Assembly (NCBI RefSeq): GCF_001469955.1
Contig: NZ_LOPU01000018.1
Span: forward strand, 374,001-438,000
Origin: Haloprofundus marisrubri
GTDB lineage: Archaea; Halobacteriota; Halobacteria; Halobacteriales; Haloferacaceae
DNA: 64,000 nt
Direction of reading: 5' to 3'
Part shown: positions 42,752-50,064 of the stretch, piece after piece
Position numbering within the stretch: the stretch's first letter is position 1
How the letters are laid out: every line of letters begins with the position of its first letter
Notes under the pieces: generated by a model
What the model was told of the DNA's origin: nothing
Seen by the model: the letters and a program-made list of their open reading frames with translations, nothing else
The model's database searches: none
Made by a program: the position numbers and the translations under genes

Positions 42752-43906
42752 ATGGAACGCGTAGCGATTATCGGTGCGTCGATGACCCAGTTCGGGCAGC
42801 GCGACGCTTGGATACGCGAGTTGCTCGCGGAGGCCGGACAGGCCTGTCTCGACGACGCGGGCGTCGCACCCGACGCGATTGACCACCTCTACGTCTCGAA
42901 TATGGCAAGCGGCGAGTTCGAGGGCCAAACCGGCGTCCCGAACGCGCTCGCACACGACCTCGCGGCGATGCCCGCCTACACCGCCCGTATCGACCAGACC
43001 TCGTCGTCGGGCGGTGCAGGAACGTACGCCGCGTGGCAGTCGGTCGCCTCCGGTGCGAGCGAGATGACGCTGCTCGTCGGCGGCGAGAAGATGACCCACC
43101 GCACGACGGCCGAATCGACCGACGTCATCGCCTCGCTCACCCACCCCGTCGAGTACAAACACGGCGTCACGCTCCCGAGTTTCGCAGGGCTGACCGCCCG
43201 ACTCTACCTGCACGAGTACGACGCCCCGCGCGAGAGTCTCGGTAAGGTCGCCGTCAAGAATCACAAAAACGGCGTCGACAACCCCCACGCGCAGTTCAGA
43301 AAGGAGGTCGACCTCGACACGGTGTTGGACTCGCCGGTCGTCGCCGACCCGCTTCGCCTCTACGACTTCTGTCCCATCACCGACGGGAGCGCGGCGCTTC
43401 TGTTCTGCCCCGAGTCCGTCGCCCGCGAGTACACCGACGAGTACGCCGTCGTCTCGGGTATCGGCGGTGCGACCGACACCCACGTCGTCCACGAACGCGC
43501 CGACCCGACGACGATGGGCGGCGTCGTCAATTCGAGCGAAATCGCCTACGAGATGGCCGACCTCGGCCCCGAGGATATCGACGTGGCCGAACTGCACGAC
43601 ATGTTCACCATCCTCGAATTCCTCCAGTCCGAAGACCTCGGCTTCTTCGAGAAAGGCGAGGGCTGGAAGGCCGTCGAAGACGGCGTCACCGACCGCGACG
43701 GCGAACTGCCCATCAACACGTCTGGAGGATTGAAGTCGAAGGGTCACCCCCTCGGCGCGTCCGGCGTCGCACAGGTGTACGAGATTTACAAGCAACTCAC
43801 CCGCGACGCGGGTGACAGACAGGTCGACGCCGACGTCGGTCTCGCCTGCAACGTCGGCGGGTTCGGCAACTGCGTCACGACGACGATTCTGGAGGCGGAA
43901 CGATGA
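42752..43906 (+). CDS. Thiolase-like protein lacking the nucleophilic cysteine
   Basis: A 384-residue thiolase-fold protein of the SCP2-thiolase type. The N-terminal active-site loop reads RIDQTSSSGGAG, with Ser84 where thiolases have the acyl-accepting Cys (E-x-x-C-x-S-G-G). The C-terminal motifs are intact: ELHDMFTI, SKGHPLGASG (His) and LACNVGGFGN (Cys). Length and order are otherwise normal. It is followed with overlap by a DUF35-like OB-fold gene, the usual partner of archaeal thiolases. It may be a binding or channelling subunit, or use another nucleophile. Confidence 0.88.
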   Translation: MERVAIIGASMTQFGQRDAWIRELLAEAGQACLDDAGVAPDAIDHLYVSNMASGEFEGQTGVPNALAHDLAAMPAYTARIDQTSSSGGAGTYAAWQSVASGASEMTLLVGGEKMTHRTTAESTDVIASLTHPVEYKHGVTLPSFAGLTARLYLHEYDAPRESLGKVAVKNHKNGVDNPHAQFRKEVDLDTVLDSPVVADPLRLYDFCPITDGSAALLFCPESVAREYTDEYAVVSGIGGATDTHVVHERADPTTMGGVVNSSEIAYEMADLGPEDIDVAELHDMFTILEFLQSEDLGFFEKGEGWKAVEDGVTDRDGELPINTSGGLKSKGHPLGASGVAQVYEIYKQLTRDAGDRQVDADVGLACNVGGFGNCVTTTILEAER

Positions 43907-44295
43907 GCGACACCCCAACGGAGAACCCACCCATGAAAGCGGCACGGTACGCCGACGGCAGCATCACCTACCCACCGCACCCCATCGGCCCCGATGGAAA
44001 AGAGCCGGTCGAGACAGTCGATTTGAGCGAGTACACGGCGACAGTCGTCACGTGGACCACGAGCACCGCCACGCCCCCGGGCGTCCGCGAACCGAACTCG
44101 CTGGCTATCGTCGAGTTCGACGTCGACGGCGAACCGGTTCGCGCCATCGGCCAACTCGAATCCCAAGACACCGACGTCGACATCGGCGACGATGTCGAAC
44201 CCGTCTACGCCGCGGAACTCCGTGACCCCGACGCCGGTATCCGCGAGAAGGAGAGCCAAGCGTGGGACGGCTACCGGTTCCGGCCCGTCGAGTAG
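43903..44295 (+). CDS. DUF35-like OB-fold protein without zinc ribbon
   Basis: A 130-residue protein whose ATG overlaps the thiolase stop. DUF35 proteins have an N-terminal rubredoxin-like zinc ribbon and an OB fold and bind acyl-CoA thiolases or HMG-CoA synthase. Here the OB part (YTATVVTWTTSTATPPG, LAIVEFDVDGEPVRAIGQLE and the DDVEPVYAAE strand) is present but the whole protein has no cysteine, so the ribbon cannot bind zinc. It pairs with a thiolase that has also lost its active Cys. Confidence 0.82.
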   Translation: MSDTPTENPPMKAARYADGSITYPPHPIGPDGKEPVETVDLSEYTATVVTWTTSTATPPGVREPNSLAIVEFDVDGEPVRAIGQLESQDTDVDIGDDVEPVYAAELRDPDAGIREKESQAWDGYRFRPVE

Positions 44296-44310
44296 CCCGA
44301 CAGGCGGGGG

Positions 44311-44712
44311 TCAACAGCCTTCCACACAGGTCGCCGTCGCGTCGGCATCGACGGTGAGCACGTCGCAGTTTTCGACTCCATTACAGTCACAGTCGACCAC
44401 CGAGACCAGCGGTTCGACCTCCCGAAGCACCGAGACGAATCGCTCGCCCGCCGGCGTCAACGCGTAACGCGTTCGCGGCGGCGACGTCGCAACGACGGTT
44501 CGACTGACGAACCCGCGGCACCGAAGTTCGTCGAGGCGCGTCGAGAGCGTCTTCGCCGTCACGCCGCCGAGTTCGCGGCGTATCTCGTTGAACCCGGCGT
44601 CTCGCTCCGAGAGCAGTCGAAGGACGTGCAGGGCCCACTTCCCGCCGAGCGCCTCGTGGAGGTGATGCCAGAGTGCTTGCCAGTCGTCGGCGTCGGTGTC
44701 GGCGTTATCCAT
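44311..44712 (-). CDS. HxlR-family winged-helix regulator with Cys-rich tail
   Basis: A 133-residue regulator. The HxlR core is ALGGKWALHVLRLLSERDAG, FNEIRRELGGVTAKTLSTRL and LRCRGFVSRTVVATSPPRTR, followed by YALTPAGERF. The last 27 residues carry five cysteines (DCDCNGVENC and ending CVEGC), not typical of HxlR proteins, and could sense metal or redox state. A TATA-like TTTAGG about 28 bases upstream fits a leaderless transcript. The gene is divergent from the Cys-rich micropeptide and shares a 114-base control region. Confidence 0.88.
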   Translation of the reverse strand: MDNADTDADDWQALWHHLHEALGGKWALHVLRLLSERDAGFNEIRRELGGVTAKTLSTRLDELRCRGFVSRTVVATSPPRTRYALTPAGERFVSVLREVEPLVSVVDCDCNGVENCDVLTVDADATATCVEGC

Positions 44713-44754
44713 CAGTTCCGATAGGCGCGCACGCGGCCTAAACCCCGTCGGGGA

Positions 44755-44803
44755 GTTTCCGCGCAGAAACTACAGATATCTGGAGAAACGGTCCGATATA
44801 TCC
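44755..44803. promoter_or_regulatory. Shared operator/promoter between the HxlR gene and the Cys-rich micropeptide
   Basis: GTTTC-CGCGCA-GAAAC at 44755-44770 and the perfect palindrome CAGATATCTG at 44773-44782 are candidate regulator sites. GATATATCC at 44795-44803 is a TATA box centred about 28 bases before the GTG of the micropeptide at 44827. Confidence 0.55.
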
Positions 44804-44826
44804 AATCGGCGGCCGTATCGTCTCTC

Positions 44827-44931
44827 GTGACATCGACTGATTGCACTGACACGAACTGCTGTGAGGCGTCGACCAGCGACTACCGGGACTCCTGTTGCTC
44901 ACCGTGCTGCGTCCCTTGTTGCTGCTGCTAA
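44827..44931 (+). CDS. Cysteine-rich micropeptide (11 Cys in 34 residues)
   Basis: GTG-started frame of 34 codons. The translation is VTSTDCTDTNCC, then EASTSDYRDS, then CCSPCCVPCCCC and stop. Cysteines are at 6, 11, 12, 23, 24, 27, 28, 31, 32, 33 and 34, so the peptide ends in CCCC. The TATA box 28 bases upstream and the divergent HxlR gene, itself Cys-rich at the C terminus, support a real gene. I recall RefSeq names of the type 'halo-CC-star' for haloarchaeal peptides ending in CC; whether this one belongs needs checking. Metal chelation or redox buffering is inference. Confidence 0.75.
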   Translation: MTSTDCTDTNCCEASTSDYRDSCCSPCCVPCCCC

Positions 44932-45074
44932 GTACGAACGTTTTTGGACGAGAGGGCGACCACCGCCGCCCGTGACCTGAAAAGTCGCGCACGACGGCCG
45001 AGTCGGGAGTACGGTGACTCGCCGTGCGTTTTCGACTTCGTCTACCGTCTGTTCGCTCTACGCGACCAGCGACG

Positions 45075-45866
45075 CTACTTCTCGTCGTCGTCGGGTCTCG
45101 GCTCTTCGCCGCGCTCGGCCCGTTCGACTTCGTCGCGAATCGAGTCGAGTTCCGACTCGATGTCGACTGCCGGTGGTTCGTCCGCTTCGTCCGCCGACTC
45201 TGCCGACTCCTCAGCGTCCGTGTCGTTAGCGTCGGCATCGGCCTCGTCGTCGTCTCCTTCCGCGTCGCTGACACTGATTCTGACTGCGCCGTCCTCGAAG
45301 GCGTCGTCACGACCGTTCCGTCGCGTCGTCTCTCGGTGTCGTCGGTCCGTGCGAGTTCGGTTCTCCGACCGGTCGCGTCGGCGCTCCGAGTCGCGCGTCC
45401 GTCTCTGGCTGTCGGCGATGCGCTCTTCGATGTCCCGAGAGAGGTCGCGTGCGTCTTCGATGATGTCGCGGGATTCGCCCTCTTCGGGGAGGTCGGCCTC
45501 CGAGAGCGCTCGCTGGAGTTCGGTGAGCGCACGCTCCAGTCCGTCGGCGGCGACGCGGCCCACGTCGTCGGCGCGGCGGCGCGTCGTCTCGCGGGCGTTC
45601 TCCGTCTCCTCGCGTATTGCGCGCTCGGGGTCGGCCAAGCGGAGCAGGCGCTGGAACAGTTCCAGCGCCTGAATCGTCGCCTCCAGCGTCGAGATGACCG
45701 TCGGGATGGTGTACTCCTCGGTGAATCTGAGGATATCTTTCGGCGTCGGTGGCTCGAAAGGGCGGCGGCGGGGAGCCTGTTCCTCACGGAGTTCGGTGCG
45801 GAGTTCCGACAGTGTCTCCTCTAACTCCGAGAGGAGGTCTTCGAGGTCGTCGTCACGGCGGCTCAT
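45075..45866 (-). CDS. Coiled-coil acidic protein (DUF7547-like)
   Basis: A 263-residue protein. The N terminus DLEDLLSELEETLSELRTEL is a predicted coiled coil, then PRRRPFEPPTPKDILRFTEE and TIPTVISTLEATIQALELFQ form an amphipathic helix region. The middle is Arg-rich and the C terminus Asp/Glu/Ala-rich and probably disordered. The pattern matches a haloarchaeal family I recall as DUF7547. It has no membrane helix; function unknown. Confidence 0.7.
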   Translation of the reverse strand: MSRRDDDLEDLLSELEETLSELRTELREEQAPRRRPFEPPTPKDILRFTEEYTIPTVISTLEATIQALELFQRLLRLADPERAIREETENARETTRRRADDVGRVAADGLERALTELQRALSEADLPEEGESRDIIEDARDLSRDIEERIADSQRRTRDSERRRDRSENRTRTDRRHRETTRRNGRDDAFEDGAVRISVSDAEGDDDEADADANDTDAEESAESADEADEPPAVDIESELDSIRDEVERAERGEEPRPDDDEK

Positions 45867-45975
45867 ACGTTCACGTTGCGTAGCTGAGGGGAATAAGGCT
45901 TCGTCCGAATCGACAGCGACGCGGCGAGAGTCGGCGATGCGACACGCCCGTCAGCGACGGAACGTTGACTGTCGA

Positions 45976-47052
45976 TTACGCGCGCCGGTACTGCACCGGC
46001 CAGTCGACGTCGACACCGAGTTTCTCGGCGGCGTGCAGCGTGAAGTACGGGTCACGGAGATGTTCGCGGCCGACGATAGCGAGGTCGGCACGGTCGTTGC
46101 GAATCAGTTGGTCAGCTTGCTCTGCCTCGGTTATTTTCCCCACCGCGCCGACGGGCATCTTCGTCTCCTCGCGGATGGATTCGGCGAATTGGACCTGATA
46201 GCCCGCGCCCGTGTTCGTAATCTGCTGGTCGGGATGAATACCACCGGTACTCACGTCGATGAGGTCAGCGCCGGCTTCTCTGAGCAGCGGTGCGAGACGG
46301 ACCGACTGTTCGAGGTCCCACGACTCGCGGTCCGGAAGCCAGTCTGTCGCCGAGATGCGGACGAAGACGGGCTTGTCGTCCGGCCAGACCGCGCGCACCG
46401 CGGCGGTGACCTCGCGGACGAGTCGCGTCCGGTTCTCGAAACTGCCGCCGTACTCGTCGTCGCGGGTGTTCGTCACCGGCGAGAGGAACTCGTGGAGCAG
46501 GTACCCGTGTGCCGCGTGAACCTCCGCGATTTCGAAGCCGGCGAGGTGGGCGCGTCTGGCGGCGTCGGCGAACTGGTTGACGACGACTTCGAGGTCGTCG
46601 GTGTCCAGTGCGTGCGTCTTCGGGTACGACTCCTCGCGCGGCCAGGGTGCGTCGGTCGGGCCGTACACTTCCCAGCCTCGCTCCTCGGGCGAAACGGGAC
46701 CGCCACCGTCCCACGGTCGGTGGGTACTCGCCTTCCGCCCGGCGTGGGCCAACTGAATCGCCGGATGACTCCCCTGCGAACTGATGAACGACGCGATAGG
46801 TGCGAGTGCATCCGCCTGTTCCTGCGTCCAGATGCCGAGGTCGTCCGGCGAGATGCGACCTTCCGGAGAGACTGCCGTCGCTTCGGTCATCACGACGCCT
46901 GCGCCACCGACAGCTCTGCTCCCGAGGTGGACGCGATGCCAGTCGGTAGCGACGCCATCCGGCGAGGAGTACTGACACATCGGCGACACCATCACGCGGT
47001 TCGGAATCTGCGTCCCGCGCAGGGTCAGGGGACTGAACAGCGAATCGGTCAT
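45976..47052 (-). CDS. NADH:flavin oxidoreductase (old yellow enzyme, YqjM-like)
   Basis: A 358-residue FMN enzyme started at MTDSLFSPLTLRGTQIPNRV. The YqjM-class Cys is in MVSPMCQYSSPDG (Cys26), which tunes flavin potential. QLAHAGRKAS supplies the FMN/substrate His region; FEIAEVHAAHGYLLHEFLSP and NTRDDEYGGSFENRTRL are family signatures. It reduces activated C=C bonds with NAD(P)H. The physiological substrate is unknown. It is divergent from the DUF7504-like gene. Confidence 0.93.
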   Translation of the reverse strand: MTDSLFSPLTLRGTQIPNRVMVSPMCQYSSPDGVATDWHRVHLGSRAVGGAGVVMTEATAVSPEGRISPDDLGIWTQEQADALAPIASFISSQGSHPAIQLAHAGRKASTHRPWDGGGPVSPEERGWEVYGPTDAPWPREESYPKTHALDTDDLEVVVNQFADAARRAHLAGFEIAEVHAAHGYLLHEFLSPVTNTRDDEYGGSFENRTRLVREVTAAVRAVWPDDKPVFVRISATDWLPDRESWDLEQSVRLAPLLREAGADLIDVSTGGIHPDQQITNTGAGYQVQFAESIREETKMPVGAVGKITEAEQADQLIRNDRADLAIVGREHLRDPYFTLHAAEKLGVDVDWPVQYRRA

Positions 47053-47150
47053 CGTCGGTGCTACGCAGGCATCGACAAAACGCCTACCGAATCGTCGGTC
47101 TACCGCTACCCACAATATTTATTATACGGACGGTCATCTTTTTTCGAATA

Positions 47151-47831
47151 ATGAACGCTCCCGGGCAAAATTCCGTCACAGAGACGCTCTCGGAGTTGAA
47201 GCGCCGGGGGTGCAACGTATTGGTCGTGGGAAACACGGCACTCGACGCCCGACAGGCGCTCTCCCGCCGGTTCCTCGGCGATGCGGTAGCCGAGTCACGA
47301 AAACGACTGTTCGTGTTCACCGACGGCGTGTACACCCACGAACGCCTCGGTAACGGCTCTCGAGATGCCGACTCGCTCCGCGTCGTCTCGCAGTCGGCCA
47401 TCGTCCGAAGTGCGACTGCGGACGAAGGACTCCCCGGGTCGAATCTCGGCGGTCCGGTCGCAACCGAGTACGTCGAAGCCGACGACCTCGGGTCGTTGTC
47501 GTGGGCTATCGGCGACGCCGTCACCGCCTTCGAACGGTCGGCATCCCTCGATGCCGGGGAGTTGCGACTCTGCTTCGATTCGCTGTCCCCACTCGTCGAC
47601 GAACACGGAGACCAGTCGGTCCGTCGCTTCCTCAGCGTCGTCGGTGGCCGAGTCAAATCCGTCAGTGGGATGGCGCACTTCCATCTCTCGGCGTCGAGCG
47701 ACGACCCGCGTGTCGACGAACTCGCGGACTCGTTCGACGCCGTCGTCGAACTACAGGTCTGCGACGGAACACCGGAACACCGATGGCGATTCCCCGACCG
47801 AGCGCTCACGACCGAGTGGATGGCGCTGTAG
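47151..47831 (+). CDS. DUF7504-like (degenerate KaiC/RecA-type) protein
   Basis: A 226-residue protein from the ATG at 47151, with AATATTTATTATAC at about 47113-47126 as TATA box. GCNVLVVGNTALDARQALSR, RLFVFTDGVYTHERL, LRLCFDSLSPLVDEHG and MAHFHLSASSDDPRVDEL follow the layout of RecA/KaiC-like domains. The P-loop GxxxxGKT is absent, so ATP hydrolysis is unlikely. I recall DUF7504 for this haloarchaeal family, often linked to signalling. Next downstream is the iron-box micropeptide. Confidence 0.72.
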   Translation: MNAPGQNSVTETLSELKRRGCNVLVVGNTALDARQALSRRFLGDAVAESRKRLFVFTDGVYTHERLGNGSRDADSLRVVSQSAIVRSATADEGLPGSNLGGPVATEYVEADDLGSLSWAIGDAVTAFERSASLDAGELRLCFDSLSPLVDEHGDQSVRRFLSVVGGRVKSVSGMAHFHLSASSDDPRVDELADSFDAVVELQVCDGTPEHRWRFPDRALTTEWMAL

Positions 47832-47897
47832 GCTCATCGTCGGTGTGGTTCCGACGCAGTTCTGGTTCCAAAACTGATAGTTCTTCCCCGGTTTCGA

Positions 47898-47938
47898 TTT
47901 AGGGCAACCAAAACATATTTTGCTTTAGGCTCACCTAA
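47898..47938 (+). promoter_or_regulatory. Metal-regulator-like palindromes around a TATA box
   Basis: TTAGG-CTCA-CCTAA at 47925-47938 is a perfect 5+4+5 palindrome and TTAGG-GCAA-CCAAA at 47899-47912 is a one-mismatch copy. A CATATTTT TATA-like element (about 47914-47921) lies between them, about 29 bases before the ATG at 47946. The motif type TTAGG-N4-CCTAA resembles sites of DtxR/Idr/SirR-family metal repressors in haloarchaea. Confidence 0.65.
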
Positions 47939-47945
47939 CACGACC

Positions 47946-48107
47946 ATGGCTGTTTCCGACGCCCGCGACGACGACTCCGCGAACCCAGCGGAACCCGAGT
48001 TCTGCGTTTCGGCGTGTCAAACCTCACAGAATCGAACCGTATTCACCGAAGACGGCAACAACGACGGCTGGATAGCGACCGATTTCACCGTCTCCCTCGA
48101 ACGGTAA
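47946..48107 (+). CDS. Micropeptide under predicted iron/metal control
   Basis: A 53-residue protein: MAVSDARDDDSANPAEPEF, then CVSACQTSQNRTVFTEDGN, NDGWIATDFTVSLER. It has a C-x-x-x-C pair (Cys20, Cys24). It starts at the first ATG after a TATA box with two TTAGG-type palindromes and is followed 180 bases on by the convergent dpsA gene. I have a weak memory of similar SACQTS...DGWIATD tails in haloarchaeal proteins. Function unknown; a role in iron or metal homeostasis is inferred from the operator and neighbour. Confidence 0.68.
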   Translation: MAVSDARDDDSANPAEPEFCVSACQTSQNRTVFTEDGNNDGWIATDFTVSLER

Positions 48108-48287
48108 CCCTAGCACCTCGACGCGGCATCTGCACTCGGTCCCCCGCTCGGGGTCGCTGCGTCTCTCACTTCGAGTCTCGGAGCGCCGGTTTTAGGTCCG
48201 CACCGTTCACGGCGAGTACGACTTCTAGCGCTGTCGCTTCGGGGTCAAAAAAGAAAGAATCGTCCGGTCGGCCGACGAACCCCCGCT

Positions 48288-48833
48288 TCAGTGCGTCGCT
48301 TCTTCGAGCACGAGCGTGTCGTCTTCGAGGTAGTGCTCGATGTGGTGGGCGTCTTCTTCGACTTCGACCAGAATGGTGCGGAGAATCTCCTCCGTCGCCG
48401 GGTCGCCGAGGTTGCCCGCGAGTTGGATGTGTTCGCGGAGGTCCTCGATGATGTCACCGTACATCTCGAGGTCGTTGTGCAGCGAAGTGCGAACGTCGTA
48501 GACGTCCTCGCCCTCGAACTCGACGGTCGCACGCTCTTCTTGGTTCGACGGACCTGCGACCGGAACACCGCCGAGTGCCTGTGCGCGTTCGGCGATGATG
48601 TCGGCACCCTCCTCGACGTGTTCGTACGCCTCTTCGAGGAAGCGGTGGAGTTCGAGGAACTCCGCGCCTTCGACGTTCCAGTGGTGCTTCTTCAGTTGGT
48701 GGTAGAGAACGTACGCGTTGGCGAGGTCGGTGTTGAGCGCGTCGATAATCTGTTCGGCTTTGTCTTTCTCGATGCGAAGCGCCGTCTCCTCGACCTCGTC
48801 GGCCGGCTGACGGACGGTTTTCTGCGTGCTCAT
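48288..48833 (-). CDS. dpsA: Dps-type ferritin
   Basis: A 181-residue DpsA started at MSTQKTVRQPADEVEETALR. The ferroxidase ligands are His51 in KKHHWNV, Asp78 and Glu82 in GADIIAERAQALGG. Length and the N-terminal start match Halobacterium DpsA, which stores iron and protects DNA from oxidation. A TTTTAAGTG box about 27 bases before the ATG on the minus strand gives a leaderless promoter. Confidence 0.97.
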   Translation of the reverse strand: MSTQKTVRQPADEVEETALRIEKDKAEQIIDALNTDLANAYVLYHQLKKHHWNVEGAEFLELHRFLEEAYEHVEEGADIIAERAQALGGVPVAGPSNQEERATVEFEGEDVYDVRTSLHNDLEMYGDIIEDLREHIQLAGNLGDPATEEILRTILVEVEEDAHHIEHYLEDDTLVLEEATH

Positions 48834-48887
48834 AGCGTTCCATCGTACGGACGCCACCCACTTAAAAGTTGAGTCTGTGGAAATTCC

Positions 48888-48905
48888 TTTTTGGTTTTCC
48901 AAAAA
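48888..48905 (-). promoter_or_regulatory. Palindrome upstream of dpsA
   Basis: TTTTTGG-TTTT-CCAAAAA is a perfect inverted repeat about 55 bases upstream of the dpsA start, above the TATA box. It is a candidate activator or upstream regulator site. Confidence 0.5.
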
Positions 48906-49005
48906 ATCCTTTCTCGCTCTGTCACGGAAGTGTTCGTACTGTACCGAAAATTTGTCTCAGAACGTACCGGCTGTCGGAGTTCGAGGTCCGGCGTTTCGCC
49001 CGGTC

Positions 49006-49812
49006 TCACTCGTCGAATATTCCGACGAGCGACCGCTGTTCGGCCAGTATCTCGGCGTCGAGGTCGACGACGAGGTCACGTTCGTCCCGACTCAGTGCGG
49101 CGGCGACGGTGCCGTCCGGTCTGACGACGGCCGAGCGACCGGCGTACTCGACCCCCGCGTCGTCGAGCGTTTTCCGGCCGGTGCGACCCGCGCCGACGAC
49201 CCAGCGGACGCCGTCGAGGGCCCGGGCGCGCAGGAGCAGTCGCCAGTTCTCGCTGTAGGCGGCGGGCCACGCACCGACGACGAACAGCGAGTCGACTCGT
49301 TCGCGGGTGAACGCGGCGCTGTCCTCGACGAAGTTCAGTTCGTAACAGGTGACGAGTCCTGTCCGGCCTGCCGGAGTTTGGACGATAGTTCGGTCGCTCC
49401 CGGCACGGAGTACCTCGCGTTCGTCGCCCCAGAGGTGTCGTTTCCGCGAGACGGTCACCTCGCCACTGGGTCGGACGTAGGCGGCGGCGTTGTACAGCGC
49501 CGACTCGTTCTCGTGCTCGGGGGTGTCGTCTGTCTCCCCTGCAGCGTCGTCTCCTCTCTCGACGAACCCACAGAGCAACGCGGTGTCCGTTCTCGCGGCG
49601 ATATCGCGTAATCGGTCGAGTTCCGGACCGTCGCGTCGAAGTGCCACGTCCCGAATCCGCTCGTCGCCGACGAACCCGGTGAGTGCGTACTCCGGGAACA
49701 CGGCGACGTCGACCCGGTCGGCAAGTGCGCTCGTTCGCCGAGCGACGCTGTCGAGGTTCGCGTCGACGTCGAGGTCCTCTACGGCCAGTTGAACCGCTGC
49801 GACGGTCGTCAT
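49006..49812 (-). CDS. Nitrilase-superfamily amidohydrolase
   Basis: A 268-residue enzyme started at MTTVAAVQLAVEDLDVDANL (ATG at 49812), because the upstream frame is unlikely coding. The catalytic triad is visible: Glu41 in VFPEYALTGF, Lys124 in SRKRHLWGD and Cys156 in GLVTCYELNF. It hydrolyses a C-N bond of an amide or nitrile; the substrate is unknown. About 250 bases of spacer with no gene precede it, shared with the HEAT-repeat gene. Confidence 0.92.
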   Translation of the reverse strand: MTTVAAVQLAVEDLDVDANLDSVARRTSALADRVDVAVFPEYALTGFVGDERIRDVALRRDGPELDRLRDIAARTDTALLCGFVERGDDAAGETDDTPEHENESALYNAAAYVRPSGEVTVSRKRHLWGDEREVLRAGSDRTIVQTPAGRTGLVTCYELNFVEDSAAFTRERVDSLFVVGAWPAAYSENWRLLLRARALDGVRWVVGAGRTGRKTLDDAGVEYAGRSAVVRPDGTVAAALSRDERDLVVDLDAEILAEQRSLVGIFDE

Positions 49813-50064
49813 GGCCTGCAAATCCGCGGAGTTGGTCAAAGACACTGTGATTCGCTTGCGGTGATACGCCGCGATAGATGCATATAGTTGGGTGTGTACT
49901 AGTAACATGCTGGTCGTTAGCATAGTACGTCTGACCGGCACACAGCGGCCACGAACGGCGCGGGTTCGTCATGGTCCCGCGCGGGTAGGGTCGTGGCCGC
50001 GGTTTTCTCTCCGGGGGGCCGCAAAGGGAAACGCTCTTTTGACGCACGTGCGGAGATTCAGCAT

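Noticed and set aside
42611-43945. Long N-terminal extension of the frame ending at 42197 (minus strand)
   Set aside because: This part is antisense of the thiolase-like gene; only the last 137 codons have membrane-helix character and a sensible start.
45694-47151. 485-residue plus-strand frame across the old yellow enzyme gene
   Set aside because: Antisense of a clear FMN enzyme; no motifs.
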